Positions 1 through 10,104 of a DNA stretch of 57,742 nucleotides are shown piece by piece. The stretch's first letter is position 1. Every line of letters begins with the position of its first letter. The stretch comes from Bacillus litorisediminis. GTDB lineage: Bacteria > Bacillota > Bacilli > Bacillales > JC228. The DNA lies in NCBI RefSeq assembly GCF_022808645.1, contig NZ_JAKZKT010000029.1, forward strand, positions 1 through 57,742, given 5' to 3'. The notes under the pieces are model-generated. The model made no database searches, was not told the origin of the DNA, and saw only the letters and a list, made by a program, of their open reading frames with translations. The translations under genes were made by a program, and so were the position numbers.

Positions 1-102
1 AAGAAATGGGAAGGTGGACACATCCAACAATGGGCCATGATCATGAATCAACTATTAGTTCACGACCACCTGAAGAAACGTGTGAAGAAATATCTAGAAT
101 AA
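1..102 (+). CDS. C-terminal end of an unidentified protein (truncated by window edge)
   Basis: Frame 1 is open from the first base to a TAA at 100-102 and encodes 33 residues rich in Lys, His and Trp, ending in RVKKYLE. The amphipathic, basic composition looks like a genuine C-terminal helix, unlike the adjacent repeat DNA. The family cannot be told from so short a tail. The degenerate start of the 52-bp array follows about 100 bases later, so this gene and the array are neighbours. It could be a chance open frame. Confidence 0.4.
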   Translation, partial: KKWEGGHIQQWAMIMNQLLVHDHLKKRVKKYLE

Positions 103-204
103 CTTACACACTTTTCTTGACAAGCCCTATAAATGACTTTTTAGTTGCATCTGTTCCTAATTTAGCTATAAGGCTGGTTTTCAAGGAGACTTCTGCTGTT
201 CTTT

Positions 205-776
205 TATTTAATTTAGGCCTTGAGATCCTATATGAAGGACATTTTGGCTGTTTGTCACTTATTTATGGCCATGAGATCTTCTAAAAAAGATACTTTGCGA
301 TGCTTTTCACTTATTTCTGGCCCTTAGAGACTCTATGAAGGACCTTTCGACGACTCTCTCATCCATTTTTGTCCTTCATCCCCCTTATGATGGACATTTC
401 AGCGGCTCTCTCATCCATTTTTGTCTTTCATCCCCCTTATGATGGACATTTCACCGGCTCTCTCATCCATTTTTGTCCTTCATCCCCCTTATGATGGACG
501 TTTCACCGGCTCTCTCATCCATTTTTGTCCTTCATCCCCCTTATGATGGACATTTCACCGGCTCTCTCATCCATTTTTGTCCTTCATCCCCCTTATGATG
601 GACATTTCACCGGCTCTCTCATCCATTTTTGTCTTTCATCCCCCTTATGATGGACATTTTAGCGGCTCTCTCATCCATTTTTGTCTTTCATCCCCCTTAT
701 GATGGACATTTCACCGGCTCTCTCATCCATTTTTGTCTTTCATCCCCCTTATGAGGGCATTTCAGCGGCTCCTCAC
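205..776. repeat. 52-bp tandem array, about 11 units, each with an internal hairpin
   Basis: Equivalent positions recur at exactly 52 bp (205, 257, 309, 361, 413, 465, 517, 569, 621, 673, 725). The three leftmost units are strongly diverged, units from 361 to 725 are nearly identical, and the last is degenerate at its end. Each core unit contains an inverted repeat, TGTCCTTCAT then a C-rich loop then ATGATGGACA, with one mismatch in the stem. The array lies beyond the terminator of the ABC-F gene. Open frames across it are by-products of the repeat. A homogenised core with decayed edges suggests recombination or slippage among units. No function can be assigned. Confidence 0.95.
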
Positions 777-790
777 CCGACAACAGCCAC

Positions 791-820
791 AAAAAAAGTG
801 TGAAACACGAGGTTTCACAC
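791..820 (-). terminator. Rho-independent terminator of the ABC-F gene
   Basis: A 9-bp perfect stem (GTGTGAAAC at 798-806, GTTTCACAC at 812-820) is followed on the minus strand by seven T residues. It lies 13 bases past the stop codon of the ABC-F gene and separates that gene from the 52-bp array. Confidence 0.9.
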
Positions 821-832
821 CATAATCACATA

Positions 833-2455
<1,623 letters not shown>

Positions 2456-2628
2456 TTATCTCCTCCGTCAAGCTATTCAACAACGATTGTACCACAGAAT
2501 TACGTGATATCGTCACTGGAACTTATAACTACTTCAAATAAACAATATATTGTACTCAAATGCTTTACGATTATACACACGATTACCAGTATAGGAAAAA
2601 AATGAGCATTTTAATCTTTCCCAGCTAC

Positions 2629-2659
2629 AAAAAGACCATCCAATGATGGTCCTCTTTTT
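2629..2659 (-). terminator. Terminator after the small Cys-rich gene
   Basis: GACCATC and GATGGTC pair around a four-base loop, and on the minus strand the stem runs into a T-rich tract. It follows the small gene ending at 2712 and sits upstream of the ABC-F promoter region. Confidence 0.8.
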
Positions 2660-2711
2660 GATTATCTTAATATCTATTTTTTTGAGCGATTAAGGAATCA
2701 ACTATGCCATA

Positions 2712-2879
2712 CTATCTAAAAAAATTCTTAATAGCTTCAATTCTTATGTTATGGCTACAATCTTCACAACAATATATTCCCTTTTCGCGCTTTTTCTTGT
2801 AATGTTTATATTCTTTTGTTCCTTCATAGACCCTGTATACTTTTTTACAGCTATAACAATGGACTTCATAATAAAACAT
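2712..2879 (-). CDS. Small Cys-rich, basic protein (possible zinc ribbon)
   Basis: About 55 residues starting MFYYEVHCYSC. The start at 2879 is preferred to the longer frame because GAGAGGGG lies at the right distance upstream. Two Cys pairs, CYSC near the N-terminus and CCEDC near residue 40, flank a Lys-rich middle, which suggests a zinc ribbon. I do not recognise a named family. It lies 26 bases downstream of the TetR gene on the same strand, so the two may be co-transcribed; a terminator follows. Confidence 0.6.
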   Translation of the reverse strand: MFYYEVHCYSCKKVYRVYEGTKEYKHYKKKREKGIYCCEDCSHNIRIEAIKNFFR

Positions 2880-2904
2880 TGTATGTCCCCTCTCAGCAAG
2901 GTAA

Positions 2905-3534
2905 TTACTTACTGGTTGCTCTATCAAAGATGGTCACTAATTCTTGAGTATAGGCCATAACATCCAAGTGTGGATTTCTCATTAATTCAATGCTGAACCC
3001 ATCTATGGCATGCCTGATTGTTGATGCCATGATCCCTACCGATAAAGGGGAGAGCTCTCGGAAAACTCCTTGTTTCATACCCATATGAAGAATATTTTTA
3101 ATTGGAAGGAAAATAGTTTCATCATGTTCTGCTGCAAACCGAAGTTTTCCATCATCGGTTCTCTCATTAGAGACAATCTCTATAACAGCGAATACATGCT
3201 TGCGATTTTCATCTACAAATCTCAGATTCAATTCAATATATCTCTTAAGCATATCTTTCGGTGACGATTGAGCTTGAATTTGCGGAAGGATAAAGGATTG
3301 GCAAGCTAAGTAATAGTCAACCACCACTTGCTTAAGAAGTTCCTCTTTGTTTGAAAAATGATAAGAAATAACCCCCTTACTTATTTTGGCACGTTTTGCA
3401 ATTTCACCTAATGATGCCTGTGCATAACCCACTTCTGCAATTGTCTCGATCGCATATTCCACAATTTGAGCTCTGCGTGCTTCTTCAATAAAAGTCATTT
3501 GTTTTTTAACGGTTGTATTATTATTTTTACTCAT
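2905..3534 (-). CDS. TetR/AcrR family transcriptional regulator
   Basis: A 209-residue protein. Residues about 20-65 form the TetR DNA-binding domain, with the helix-turn-helix seen in IAKRAKISKGVISYHFSNKEEL; the rest is a helical ligand-binding domain. A perfect 10-bp inverted repeat (3541-3564) lies seven bases upstream of the ATG, as expected for autorepression. No Shine-Dalgarno is visible before this ATG because the palindrome occupies that position. The message may be leaderless or start elsewhere; the next in-frame Met (residue 13) also lacks a good site. Targets are unknown. The only close companion is the downstream Cys-rich gene, and a CBO0543-type gene lies upstream behind a terminator. 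Confidence 0.9.
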   Translation of the reverse strand: MSKNNNTTVKKQMTFIEEARRAQIVEYAIETIAEVGYAQASLGEIAKRAKISKGVISYHFSNKEELLKQVVVDYYLACQSFILPQIQAQSSPKDMLKRYIELNLRFVDENRKHVFAVIEIVSNERTDDGKLRFAAEHDETIFLPIKNILHMGMKQGVFRELSPLSVGIMASTIRHAIDGFSIELMRNPHLDVMAYTQELVTIFDRATSK

Positions 3535-3540
3535 GACTAA

Positions 3541-3564
3541 ATTTTAGTACAGTCGTACTAAAAT
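3541..3564. promoter_or_regulatory. Palindromic operator, probably bound by the adjacent TetR protein
   Basis: ATTTTAGTAC and GTACTAAAAT are exact inverted repeats with a four-base centre. The palindrome is immediately upstream of the tetR-like gene and covers the place where its ribosome binding site would be. Size and position fit a TetR operator; binding is inferred. Confidence 0.75.
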
Positions 3565-3570
3565 TGCAAA

Positions 3571-3604
3571 TAAAAAACCATTAGACGCTGATTTGTTCTA
3601 ATGG
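3571..3604 (-). terminator. Terminator of the CBO0543-like gene
   Basis: CCATTAGA (3578-3585) and TCTAATGG (3597-3604) form a stem followed on the minus strand by TTTTTT. It separates the membrane-protein gene from the tetR promoter and operator. Confidence 0.85.
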
Positions 3605-3702
3605 CTGCAAATACTTCTTATTAAGTACACAATTAATGAAAATTTTTAATCATGATCTCTTTATAGCACTTAAGCACACTTTCCTTTAATTAAGATGCTT
3701 TG

Positions 3703-4164
3703 TTATGGATTATGTTCAATTTTACAAATCCACTTATAATAGCTTAACACAATGAATAGTAAGAGGGGATCTACAATTAATGAATACCACAAGCTCCACC
3801 AGCCATAATTAAAATAGCCCCAAGGTTCAGGGAGCAATGCTATTAATTCATAAGCCAACATAAATATCAGCCAATATATAAAATATAAAGTCTTTTTTAA
3901 CCATGAGGCGTTAAAAGGGTACCAATTTAAAAACATCATATTTACTGGCGGTATAAGTACGGTTATGCTAAGTAAAGATGCCCATTCAATATCTTTTGAA
4001 AAGTACCAATACCCATGATATTTCTGGTCAATATATAAATCAGCCAGACCCTGAAAAAAGCCGGTAAATACCCAAATATGTACAATTTGATTTATGGTAA
4101 GGCGTTTATTGGTAGCGAATGCAACAATATTAAAAAGGATAATGGCAATGATAAGTCCAATCAT
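3703..4164 (-). CDS. CBO0543-type integral membrane protein
   Basis: A 153-residue, strongly hydrophobic protein with about five predicted membrane helices. The motif NKRLTINQIVHIW followed by a YHGYWYF segment resembles the Firmicute CBO0543 family of unknown function. Two more proteins in this window (5663-6130 and 18979-19392) have a similar size and build. It has its own terminator and no obvious partner. Assignment rests on remembered family features. Confidence 0.7.
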   Translation of the reverse strand: MIGLIIAIILFNIVAFATNKRLTINQIVHIWVFTGFFQGLADLYIDQKYHGYWYFSKDIEWASLLSITVLIPPVNMMFLNWYPFNASWLKKTLYFIYWLIFMLAYELIALLPEPWGYFNYGWWSLWYSLIVDPLLLFIVLSYYKWICKIEHNP

Positions 4165-4320
4165 AAAAAGATTCCTTTTTGATAATGATTTTGTCCTACT
4201 CTTCTTTTAGTATTCTTCCCCATTTTTAAGCAGAAATATGAAATACTGATCCCTTAGTTAGACAAACACGAAGTACAAATTGAATGTACTAATTAGAACT
4301 GCTTCGCCAATGCTTAGACC

Positions 4321-4350
4321 AAAAAAAACCCTTTCTAAATCAAGGAAGGG
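4321..4350 (-). terminator. Terminator of the GNAT gene at 4422
   Basis: CCCTTTC (4329-4335) and GGAAGGG (4344-4350) pair; on the minus strand the hairpin is followed by a run of eight T. Confidence 0.75.
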
Positions 4351-4421
4351 CATTAACAATTATAGGTTGATGAGGGAGATTAATTCTTATTGACCAGGGC
4401 ATCTTATTTAAACGTAATCGA

Positions 4422-4994
4422 TCACAATTTGAAATTATTTGTTTTATTGAAGTCTTGCTTTAACAATGAATACATATATAAATCATCAAATTTTCCGCCA
4501 GTAAACTCATAATTTCTCAAAAGTCCTTCTCTAATAAACCCATGTCTTTCTACTAATTTTTGCGAAGGTATATTAGGAGGTTCTATCAGCGCTTCAATCC
4601 TTTGTAAATTCATCTCTTCAAATCCATACCTAATAATCGCTTCAAATGCCTCACTTGCTATTCCTTTTCCCCAGTATTCTCTGCTTAACTCAAAACCAAT
4701 TTCAGAACGGTAATGCTGTGAAACCACCTTAAGAAAACCACAACTGCCAATCACTTCTCCGTTGTTCTTAATCGTAATCCCCCATCTTATTCCTGTTTTC
4801 TTTTCGAATATAGATTGATACCACGAAATCTCATCCAATGCGTCTTCAATGGATTTAAAAGGCTCTAATCCAACATATTTCATTACTTCTTGATCAGATA
4901 AATACTTTAATAGGCTGCTCGCATCATCTTTAGTTACTTGTCTTAATATCAATCTATCCGTTTCAAGTATTGGAAATTCGCTTACTTCCGCCAT
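4422..4994 (-). CDS. GNAT acetyltransferase, RimJ/RimL type
   Basis: The start MAEVSEF at 4994 is chosen because GGGAGAGG precedes it; a longer frame reaches 5027. The N-terminal ETDRLILRQVTKDDA and the later FELSREYWGKGIASEAFEAII are typical of RimJ/RimL-like enzymes. The latter is the pyrophosphate-binding region for acetyl-CoA. These enzymes acetylate protein N-termini or small molecules; the substrate here is unknown. A monocistronic gene with its own terminator. Two further GNAT genes lie at 9043 and 10105. Confidence 0.9.
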   Translation of the reverse strand: MAEVSEFPILETDRLILRQVTKDDASSLLKYLSDQEVMKYVGLEPFKSIEDALDEISWYQSIFEKKTGIRWGITIKNNGEVIGSCGFLKVVSQHYRSEIGFELSREYWGKGIASEAFEAIIRYGFEEMNLQRIEALIEPPNIPSQKLVERHGFIREGLLRNYEFTGGKFDDLYMYSLLKQDFNKTNNFKL

Positions 4995-5322
4995 AACAAA
5001 CCTCTCCCAGTTATAATTCAATTTCATCAGTGTTGCACATTTTGGTTTATTGATTGCAATTGCAGACTTTCATTATAAGTTAGTATTGTCGTCCATATTA
5101 CTGTTCTCAATTGCAGTTGTACTATTTTCTCATTCAGATAGTTACTTTACTAAGTAATTTCTTCTGCCCTTATAAGTACAATATAAATTCTTTTTCTCTT
5201 TTTGTCATATAAATATCCAAGTATAAAAGCAGGAATTAAAATAATTGGCCCAAACACACTATGCGCAGTGAATATTTGCTTGTTTATTACCAATCCTACC
5301 TTTTAGGAGGTGTTCTTCTAAA

Positions 5323-5475
5323 ATGAAAAAACAAGAAAAATCTAAAGATATTGGCCAAAAATCCGAATCAATGAATACCATGGATCAGGGATTAAACTTA
5401 ATATTCCAGACAGTTAATAATGCAACTGGTCTTGACAAGGGGAACGATGGAAAAATTGATAAAAATGATGATTAA
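5323..5475 (+). CDS. 50-residue acidic protein with a degenerate EF-hand-like tail
   Basis: An AGGAGGTG site lies eight bases before the ATG, one of the best in the window, and the frame runs to TAA at 5473. The protein starts MKKQEKSKDIG and ends LDKGNDGKIDKNDD. The last 13 residues resemble an EF-hand loop (Asp at 1, Asp-Gly at 5-6, Ile at 8, Asp at 12), though position 3 is Gly. Residues 21-35 look amphipathic. The family is unknown. A bidirectional hairpin lies about 140 bases downstream. Confidence 0.6.
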   Translation: MKKQEKSKDIGQKSESMNTMDQGLNLIFQTVNNATGLDKGNDGKIDKNDD

Positions 5476-5616
5476 CCCATAAACTCTTAAGTTCAGTATT
5501 TGGTAGTACTTTAAGTGATGACCTTTTGTTGTTGTTCAAGGAGAAAAAGGTTGGATTATGGAATCTCCATAAAGTAAAATAAATCCGAAGTATTAACCCT
5601 TAATAATGAGCTGATC

Positions 5617-5648
5617 AAAAAGCCCCTTCTCACCAAAGAAGGGCTTTT
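5617..5648. terminator. Bidirectional terminator between convergent genes
   Basis: AGCCCcTTCT pairs with AGAAGGGCT, with A-tract and T-tract on the two sides, so it can serve both the small plus-strand gene and the minus-strand membrane-protein gene. Confidence 0.9.
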
Positions 5649-5662
5649 CACATTTTTGGGAA

Positions 5663-6130
5663 TTATAAGGCAGTCTGATTAAACTTCTTTTCAAGAAAAT
5701 ATTGAATTCCATATAAAATAAATGCTTTATGGAATATATAAAGGAAAAATTGCCAATTATTAATCCGATGTAACGCAGCAATTTTTACTCGTTTTAAAAA
5801 ACTTGGGACTATGTAACAAAAGAAAGCATCAACTATGGCGTTAAGTAAAATGAAACATTTAAAATTCCCGTATGTCCATTTTAAAATCCACATTGATCCA
5901 ACTAAATGAGGACCTATATTAAAGGGAAATTCTCCTGTAAAATATGATTTGGGTTTGTTATAAAAAATCCACCATTTTCTCCTTCTCCCAATTTGAACAT
6001 TAACAGCTTCTAAAAGAACTATAAGTATTGAAGCAGGAAGAAATCTTTTTATATTTCGTGAACCCAATAAGGGTAATGACATCCATGATAGTACGACCAT
6101 TAGAATATTCAGTATCAATTGTAATTTCAT
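5663..6130 (-). CDS. Small integral membrane protein, possibly CBO0543-related
   Basis: A 155-residue protein with four or five hydrophobic helices and an aromatic, basic middle (GRRRKWWIFYNKP). GAGGGAGGA precedes the ATG. Size, helix spacing and the C-terminal helix ending in a basic tail resemble the CBO0543-type protein at 3703-4164, but the NQIVHIW motif is not obvious, so the link is tentative. Function unknown. Confidence 0.65.
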   Translation of the reverse strand: MKLQLILNILMVVLSWMSLPLLGSRNIKRFLPASILIVLLEAVNVQIGRRRKWWIFYNKPKSYFTGEFPFNIGPHLVGSMWILKWTYGNFKCFILLNAIVDAFFCYIVPSFLKRVKIAALHRINNWQFFLYIFHKAFILYGIQYFLEKKFNQTAL

Positions 6131-6520
6131 TGATTTATAATCCTCCCTCTTCCCTCTTATCTTTCTCTTTATAACTTTAGTTTATCCATTTTGATACATT
6201 TAAAAAACATGCTGGAATTCCCGGTTAGTTGGTATGAGGAGGAAATGGAGTATGCCCTTTTTATCGCTGGAGAAGCCAATTTCATGCAGAAGATGAGATA
6301 AAGCCTACAAGCATTTTTATGAAAAGAATTGTATGACGAAAAAATAAAAGAAAAAAGATCGACTCCCTTGGCGATCTTTCTTCCGGTACGTTTATAAATA
6401 AAGCCAAAAGCTAACAATTTTAAAAATTACGTCATGATTTTCTTATTCCTTTTCATAGAAAATCCTTATTACAACCTCAAGAATTACAAGATTTAACTAT
6501 ACAGGTGGATAAAAAAGTAA
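6131..6520. other. 390-bp spacer without a convincing gene
   Basis: Short open frames exist (an 82-codon minus-strand frame and a 30-codon plus-strand frame from 6209), but none has a good ribosome binding site or a recognisable product. Sequence near 6350-6380 (GATCGACTCCCTTGGCGATC) can form a small hairpin. The region may hold decayed coding DNA. Confidence 0.4.
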
Positions 6521-7555
6521 CTAATCAGAAATTATTTTTTCTCTATCAACTGCTTGTGGTGCTTTTTCAAACCAGCCTTTCTCAATCATAATTTTTGCTG
6601 CATCTTGCACAAAAGATGAATTTTTCATAAAGGCATTCATGTAGACTAGCCCTAAATCATGTCTTCCATTTACCGCTACTGAATTTCCAAATGCTCTAAT
6701 TTTTATAGAAAACATATCCATCTTATGAAATAGCATTAACTTATCAGAAAAAGGAGAAAAGGTAGATGTTGTCACTAAATGGTCCAGAAAAGATGGTGTT
6801 GGCAAATTTTCATCATGCATTTTTTGCATATAGTGTTCAATATTATTGGTTGTTATTTTTATTCCTCTTTCAAACAATTTCCGAATCTTTTCATCCTTTA
6901 CTACTTGGGCAAACGCTGTAATTAGTGCCTTACTCGTCATATTATTTTCAATATTATCGTAAAGATGAGTAATTTCCATTGCGTGCAAAGGTCGTACATA
7001 TCCAAAGTATCCGTTCAAAAAATTTTCATGAACAAATTCCACTTTTTCAGGAACTGGAATTAAAGGGGGCTTGATAATAAACCCTTTATTCATTAATATT
7101 TCATTGATTTGTTCCATTAAATCCATTGTGGAGTTCAAACAATACCTATAAAATTCTTTAACGTCCTTTCTATAAACAAGGGGTATAGCTATACTATAAA
7201 TACTCATTCCTGCTTTTGATGCATACTTCAAGTAATGAACATAGAATTCATCTTCAAACAGCCTAGGAGCACCTACATTTACGTCCTCTTCCGTAAAGCC
7301 TTGAGGAATAGGGAAATTTTCTTTATTGAAAATATCTTTAATTGTGTTTAATAATTCTTCTGCCAGTTGTAAGGCATTTTGTAATAATATTTTAATATCT
7401 TTATCCTCAACGTGCTGGAGATAATAGCTTATAATGCATTTCCCCATGCTGTTCCCCATATAAGTAGCCCACAGTTTAGCCATTTCCGCCGATGTTAGCT
7501 TTTCGGTAGTATTTGTTTTATTTGAACTTAATTTAATTGGTTTAATCGTATGCAT
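6521..7555 (-). CDS. DUF3231 family protein
   Basis: Start MHTIKPIKLSS at 7555 is chosen because AGGAGG lies five bases upstream; a TTG-initiated frame would add 22 residues. The 344-residue product is two similar halves. Each begins with LTSAEMAKLW or LHAMEITHLY-type segments followed by long helices with Tyr and His residues. This matches the duplicated ferritin-like, four-helix architecture of the Bacillus DUF3231 proteins. Their function is unsettled. The gene is solitary, facing the spacer at 6131-6520. Confidence 0.8.
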   Translation of the reverse strand: MHTIKPIKLSSNKTNTTEKLTSAEMAKLWATYMGNSMGKCIISYYLQHVEDKDIKILLQNALQLAEELLNTIKDIFNKENFPIPQGFTEEDVNVGAPRLFEDEFYVHYLKYASKAGMSIYSIAIPLVYRKDVKEFYRYCLNSTMDLMEQINEILMNKGFIIKPPLIPVPEKVEFVHENFLNGYFGYVRPLHAMEITHLYDNIENNMTSKALITAFAQVVKDEKIRKLFERGIKITTNNIEHYMQKMHDENLPTPSFLDHLVTTSTFSPFSDKLMLFHKMDMFSIKIRAFGNSVAVNGRHDLGLVYMNAFMKNSSFVQDAAKIMIEKGWFEKAPQAVDREKIISD

Positions 7556-7769
7556 GGCAACCTCCTCCATTTCTTTTTTGCTTATTATTTTCCTCCTATC
7601 CCAATCATATTCTGAACTCAAATGTTTCCTACAACGAAGGTGCCGTGGAATCCGGAATACGAGCAGCTTATGAAGTTAATATCAGAATCTAGTAAGAAAG
7701 TCATTATCAAGGCTGTTTATTGTGAGCTTATTTTTACTAAAAACTCCAATACCTTTGCACAAATAGATT

Positions 7770-7803
7770 AAAGCCTAAATCACTTTTAGATTTAGGCTTT
7801 AAA
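7770..7803. terminator. Terminator hairpin upstream of the D-threonine aldolase-like gene's 3' end
   Basis: AAAGCCTAAATC and GATTTAGGCTTT form a 12-bp perfect stem with a short loop and A/T tracts on both sides, so it may stop transcription from either strand. Confidence 0.8.
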
Positions 7804-7865
7804 TTAACATGCTATTTTATAATTTTCTCCTAGCAGCAGTTCTTCTTAAATTAGAGTCGTCTATT

Positions 7866-8987
7866 TTACGTTACCTTTCCGCGTGCTTCAATATCCCAAA
7901 CCCCCACGACCTTATCATTTTGATGTACTACATATTGATCAAATAAATTGGCAACTGGACATGCATGGTTTGGAATAATCTGGATTACATCATTCAAACC
8001 TAAGGGAGTTTCCCCATCAATAGACGCAACACCATGTTCTTCTGATAATCTTTCAATTGTAATTTCCGGATGACTAATAACATGTCCGAAGCCTTTTACA
8101 CTTTTGTTTCCATGTGCCCCCTGATCTAAGCAAAGTGCTTTACTGCCAGTATCCAAAACAAGTCTCGAATTTCGATACTTCCCTACTACAGTCGCTAATA
8201 CGGACAACGCACAACGGTCAATGTCGGTTACCCCGAGACCGGTTTGAATCGCATCAAAAAACACGGCATTTCCCGGTCTCACTTCATTAATTCCTTTTAC
8301 TTTACCAGCTACTTTGTAGGTTGGGGTTGAGCCGACACTGCGGACGGCAATCGGAATTCCTTCCCGCTCACAAGCTTCCGCACTCTCAGCAACAGCCTTC
8401 CCTTCCAATAATCCAATCTGTTCAATCTCTGACATAGAGGGAGCCGCATAAGAATGGCCTGCATGTGTAAAAATACCGCCGAGCTTTAGACTCTTCTTTA
8501 ATGTAATATCTATTGCTAGTTTAACAACTTCTTTTCCAGGCTCCACCCCACATCGGTTCAAGCCTGAATTTACCTTGATCCACACTTCCAACTGGTGTGG
8601 ACTTTGCGACATTAATTGATCCAATAACTCCAATTGCTCATGATTATCTACGGCAATTTTCAAATGTACTCCCTGATCAAGCAGGTTTATGAGTCTGTTA
8701 ACCTTCTTTTTAGCTGCAATCGGATAGGCAATCAGAATATCCTTGATTCCGGCATTAGCCATCACTTCAGCCTCGCCAATTTTAGCTGTTGTAATACCGG
8801 CAGCTCCTGCCTCCAGCTGCAATTTTGCTATGTGTACAGATTTATGGGTTTTAATATGTGGCCTTAGCATTAGCCCATGGTCCTTAGCGAACCTAGCCAT
8901 ATCGGCAATATTTGATTCTAACTTATCCTTATCCAGAAGGAGTGTCGGAGTGTCAAGTTCGTAAATCGACTTTCCTGCTTGCGGCAT
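7866..8987 (-). CDS. D-threonine aldolase / D-serine dehydratase-like PLP enzyme
   Basis: A 373-residue fold-type III PLP enzyme. The N-terminal alanine-racemase-like barrel contains RPHIKTHKS near residue 42, whose Lys after His-Ile should form the Schiff base. The C-terminal domain has PNHACPVANL near residue 340, the His/Cys metal site typical of DSD1 and D-threonine aldolases. Such enzymes cleave beta-hydroxy D-amino acids to glycine plus aldehyde, or dehydrate D-serine to pyruvate; the sequence does not decide between them. A strong AAGGAGGA site precedes the ATG. A GNAT gene lies upstream on the same strand. Confidence 0.88.
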   Translation of the reverse strand: MPQAGKSIYELDTPTLLLDKDKLESNIADMARFAKDHGLMLRPHIKTHKSVHIAKLQLEAGAAGITTAKIGEAEVMANAGIKDILIAYPIAAKKKVNRLINLLDQGVHLKIAVDNHEQLELLDQLMSQSPHQLEVWIKVNSGLNRCGVEPGKEVVKLAIDITLKKSLKLGGIFTHAGHSYAAPSMSEIEQIGLLEGKAVAESAEACEREGIPIAVRSVGSTPTYKVAGKVKGINEVRPGNAVFFDAIQTGLGVTDIDRCALSVLATVVGKYRNSRLVLDTGSKALCLDQGAHGNKSVKGFGHVISHPEITIERLSEEHGVASIDGETPLGLNDVIQIIPNHACPVANLFDQYVVHQNDKVVGVWDIEARGKVT

Positions 8988-9042
8988 TTTTTTGTCCTCC
9001 TTATGCTTTTACTCTCTATTTCTTACCGTTGTTTTACAAAGA

Positions 9043-9549
9043 CTAGGCTGTAATCGAATAAACCAATACTTCCTTTCCCCATTTATGAATCGTCTTCTCT
9101 ACCTTCATCCCAATTCGCTCCGCCACTTTTGCAGAAGGTGTATTATTGACATCAGGTAAGGAAATAATCTTTTTAAGGTTCAGCTTTTCAAATCCGTACT
9201 TTTTACAAGCGGCAGCGGCTTCAGTTGCGTAGCCTTTTCCCCACTCACGCCTTACAAACAAATAGCCAATTTCCATTTCGATTTTACCATCGACTTCTTG
9301 CGGAACTATTCCACACTGTCCAAGAAACTGTCCCGTTTCTTTATGTTCCACAATCCAAAGGCCCACTCCGTAGTTTTTATAGTTGTTTATCGTCCACTCA
9401 ATCCAGCTCATCGTTTCTTTTTCGTCCTTGGTAGAAGGATAATATTTCATTGCTACTGGATCCGAAAAGATTTCCATTAGGTTTTGCACATCATTTTTTG
9501 TCATTTCTCTTAACTTAAGACGGTCAGTGGTTAGGATATATGTACCCAT
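9043..9549 (-). CDS. GNAT acetyltransferase, RimJ/RimL type
   Basis: A 168-residue protein opening ILTTDRLKLREMTKNDV and carrying the acetyl-CoA motif VRREWGKGYATEAAAAC. Downstream KYGFEKLNLKKIISLPDVNNTPSAKVAERIG is the usual C-terminal half of RimL-like enzymes. AAGGAGAG precedes the ATG. It is separated by about 55 bases from the D-threonine aldolase-like gene and by 30 from the unknown gene upstream, so the minus-strand genes from 10602 to 7866 may form one transcription unit. Substrate unknown. Confidence 0.9.
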   Translation of the reverse strand: MGTYILTTDRLKLREMTKNDVQNLMEIFSDPVAMKYYPSTKDEKETMSWIEWTINNYKNYGVGLWIVEHKETGQFLGQCGIVPQEVDGKIEMEIGYLFVRREWGKGYATEAAAACKKYGFEKLNLKKIISLPDVNNTPSAKVAERIGMKVEKTIHKWGKEVLVYSITA

Positions 9550-9579
9550 ATTGTCTCTCCTTTATAAAAGTTTGCTATA

Positions 9580-10038
9580 TTAAAAGCTATCTCTGCTCAC
9601 TTCACAAACTAGCGGCTCTTCATATGAAATAACATCAATGATATGGTTTAGACAATAAATTCCGTAATGAACATGTTGTTTGTTAGGGTGAATGTGATGT
9701 GCCATAGTTTGAGAGAGAATGTATTCAAAGTACCTGGATTGTTTGGCAATTTTAAAACAGCTGCCTTCAAATACATCATAATTATTGAAAGGAAAATAAG
9801 TTTCATTTAATACGGAATAAGAGATGTACGTGCTGAAGTCAACCTTTAAAATGGGGAGACCCTCATCTACCACAATTGGCCTAACATCGTGAATAACTTG
9901 TTCTCCCCACGTTAAATCCTGACTCTGATCACTGACTTTGCATCGATCTACATAAACCGTTAAATGGCAAGGTTCTGATTCTACAATGGTATTTAAATAA
10001 ATATTTCCATTCCAGTTAAATAAGTCCCGGAAATTCAC
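9580..10038 (-). CDS. Uncharacterised soluble protein with a His-rich segment
   Basis: The start GTG at 10038 (NFRDLFNWNG) is favoured because GGGGG lies eight bases upstream; a second GTG nine bases earlier overlaps that site. The product is about 152 residues with no membrane helices or signal peptide. A His-rich stretch, AHHIHPNKQHVHYG, lies near residue 120 and could bind a metal. I do not recognise the family. It sits between two GNAT genes on the same strand, spaced 30 and 66 bases, and is probably co-transcribed with them. Confidence 0.65.
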   Translation of the reverse strand: MNFRDLFNWNGNIYLNTIVESEPCHLTVYVDRCKVSDQSQDLTWGEQVIHDVRPIVVDEGLPILKVDFSTYISYSVLNETYFPFNNYDVFEGSCFKIAKQSRYFEYILSQTMAHHIHPNKQHVHYGIYCLNHIIDVISYEEPLVCEVSRDSF

Positions 10039-10104
10039 CTTAACCACCCCCGTTGTTTCTATTCTTAAATCATCTATTTCTATAGAGCTTTTTCTAAGGC
10101 TATC

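Noticed and set aside
6-284. 92-codon plus-strand frame at the left edge
   Set aside because: It overlaps a better frame (1-102) and degenerate repeat units, and lacks a ribosome binding site.
6209-6301. 30-codon plus-strand frame (MLEFPVSWYEEEMEY...)
   Set aside because: Possible remnant; too short, no start signal and no recognised family.
7622-7771. 49-codon plus-strand frame (PWNPEYEQLMKLI...) ending at the terminator
   Set aside because: The composition looks protein-like and may be a gene remnant, but no ribosome binding site or family can be seen.
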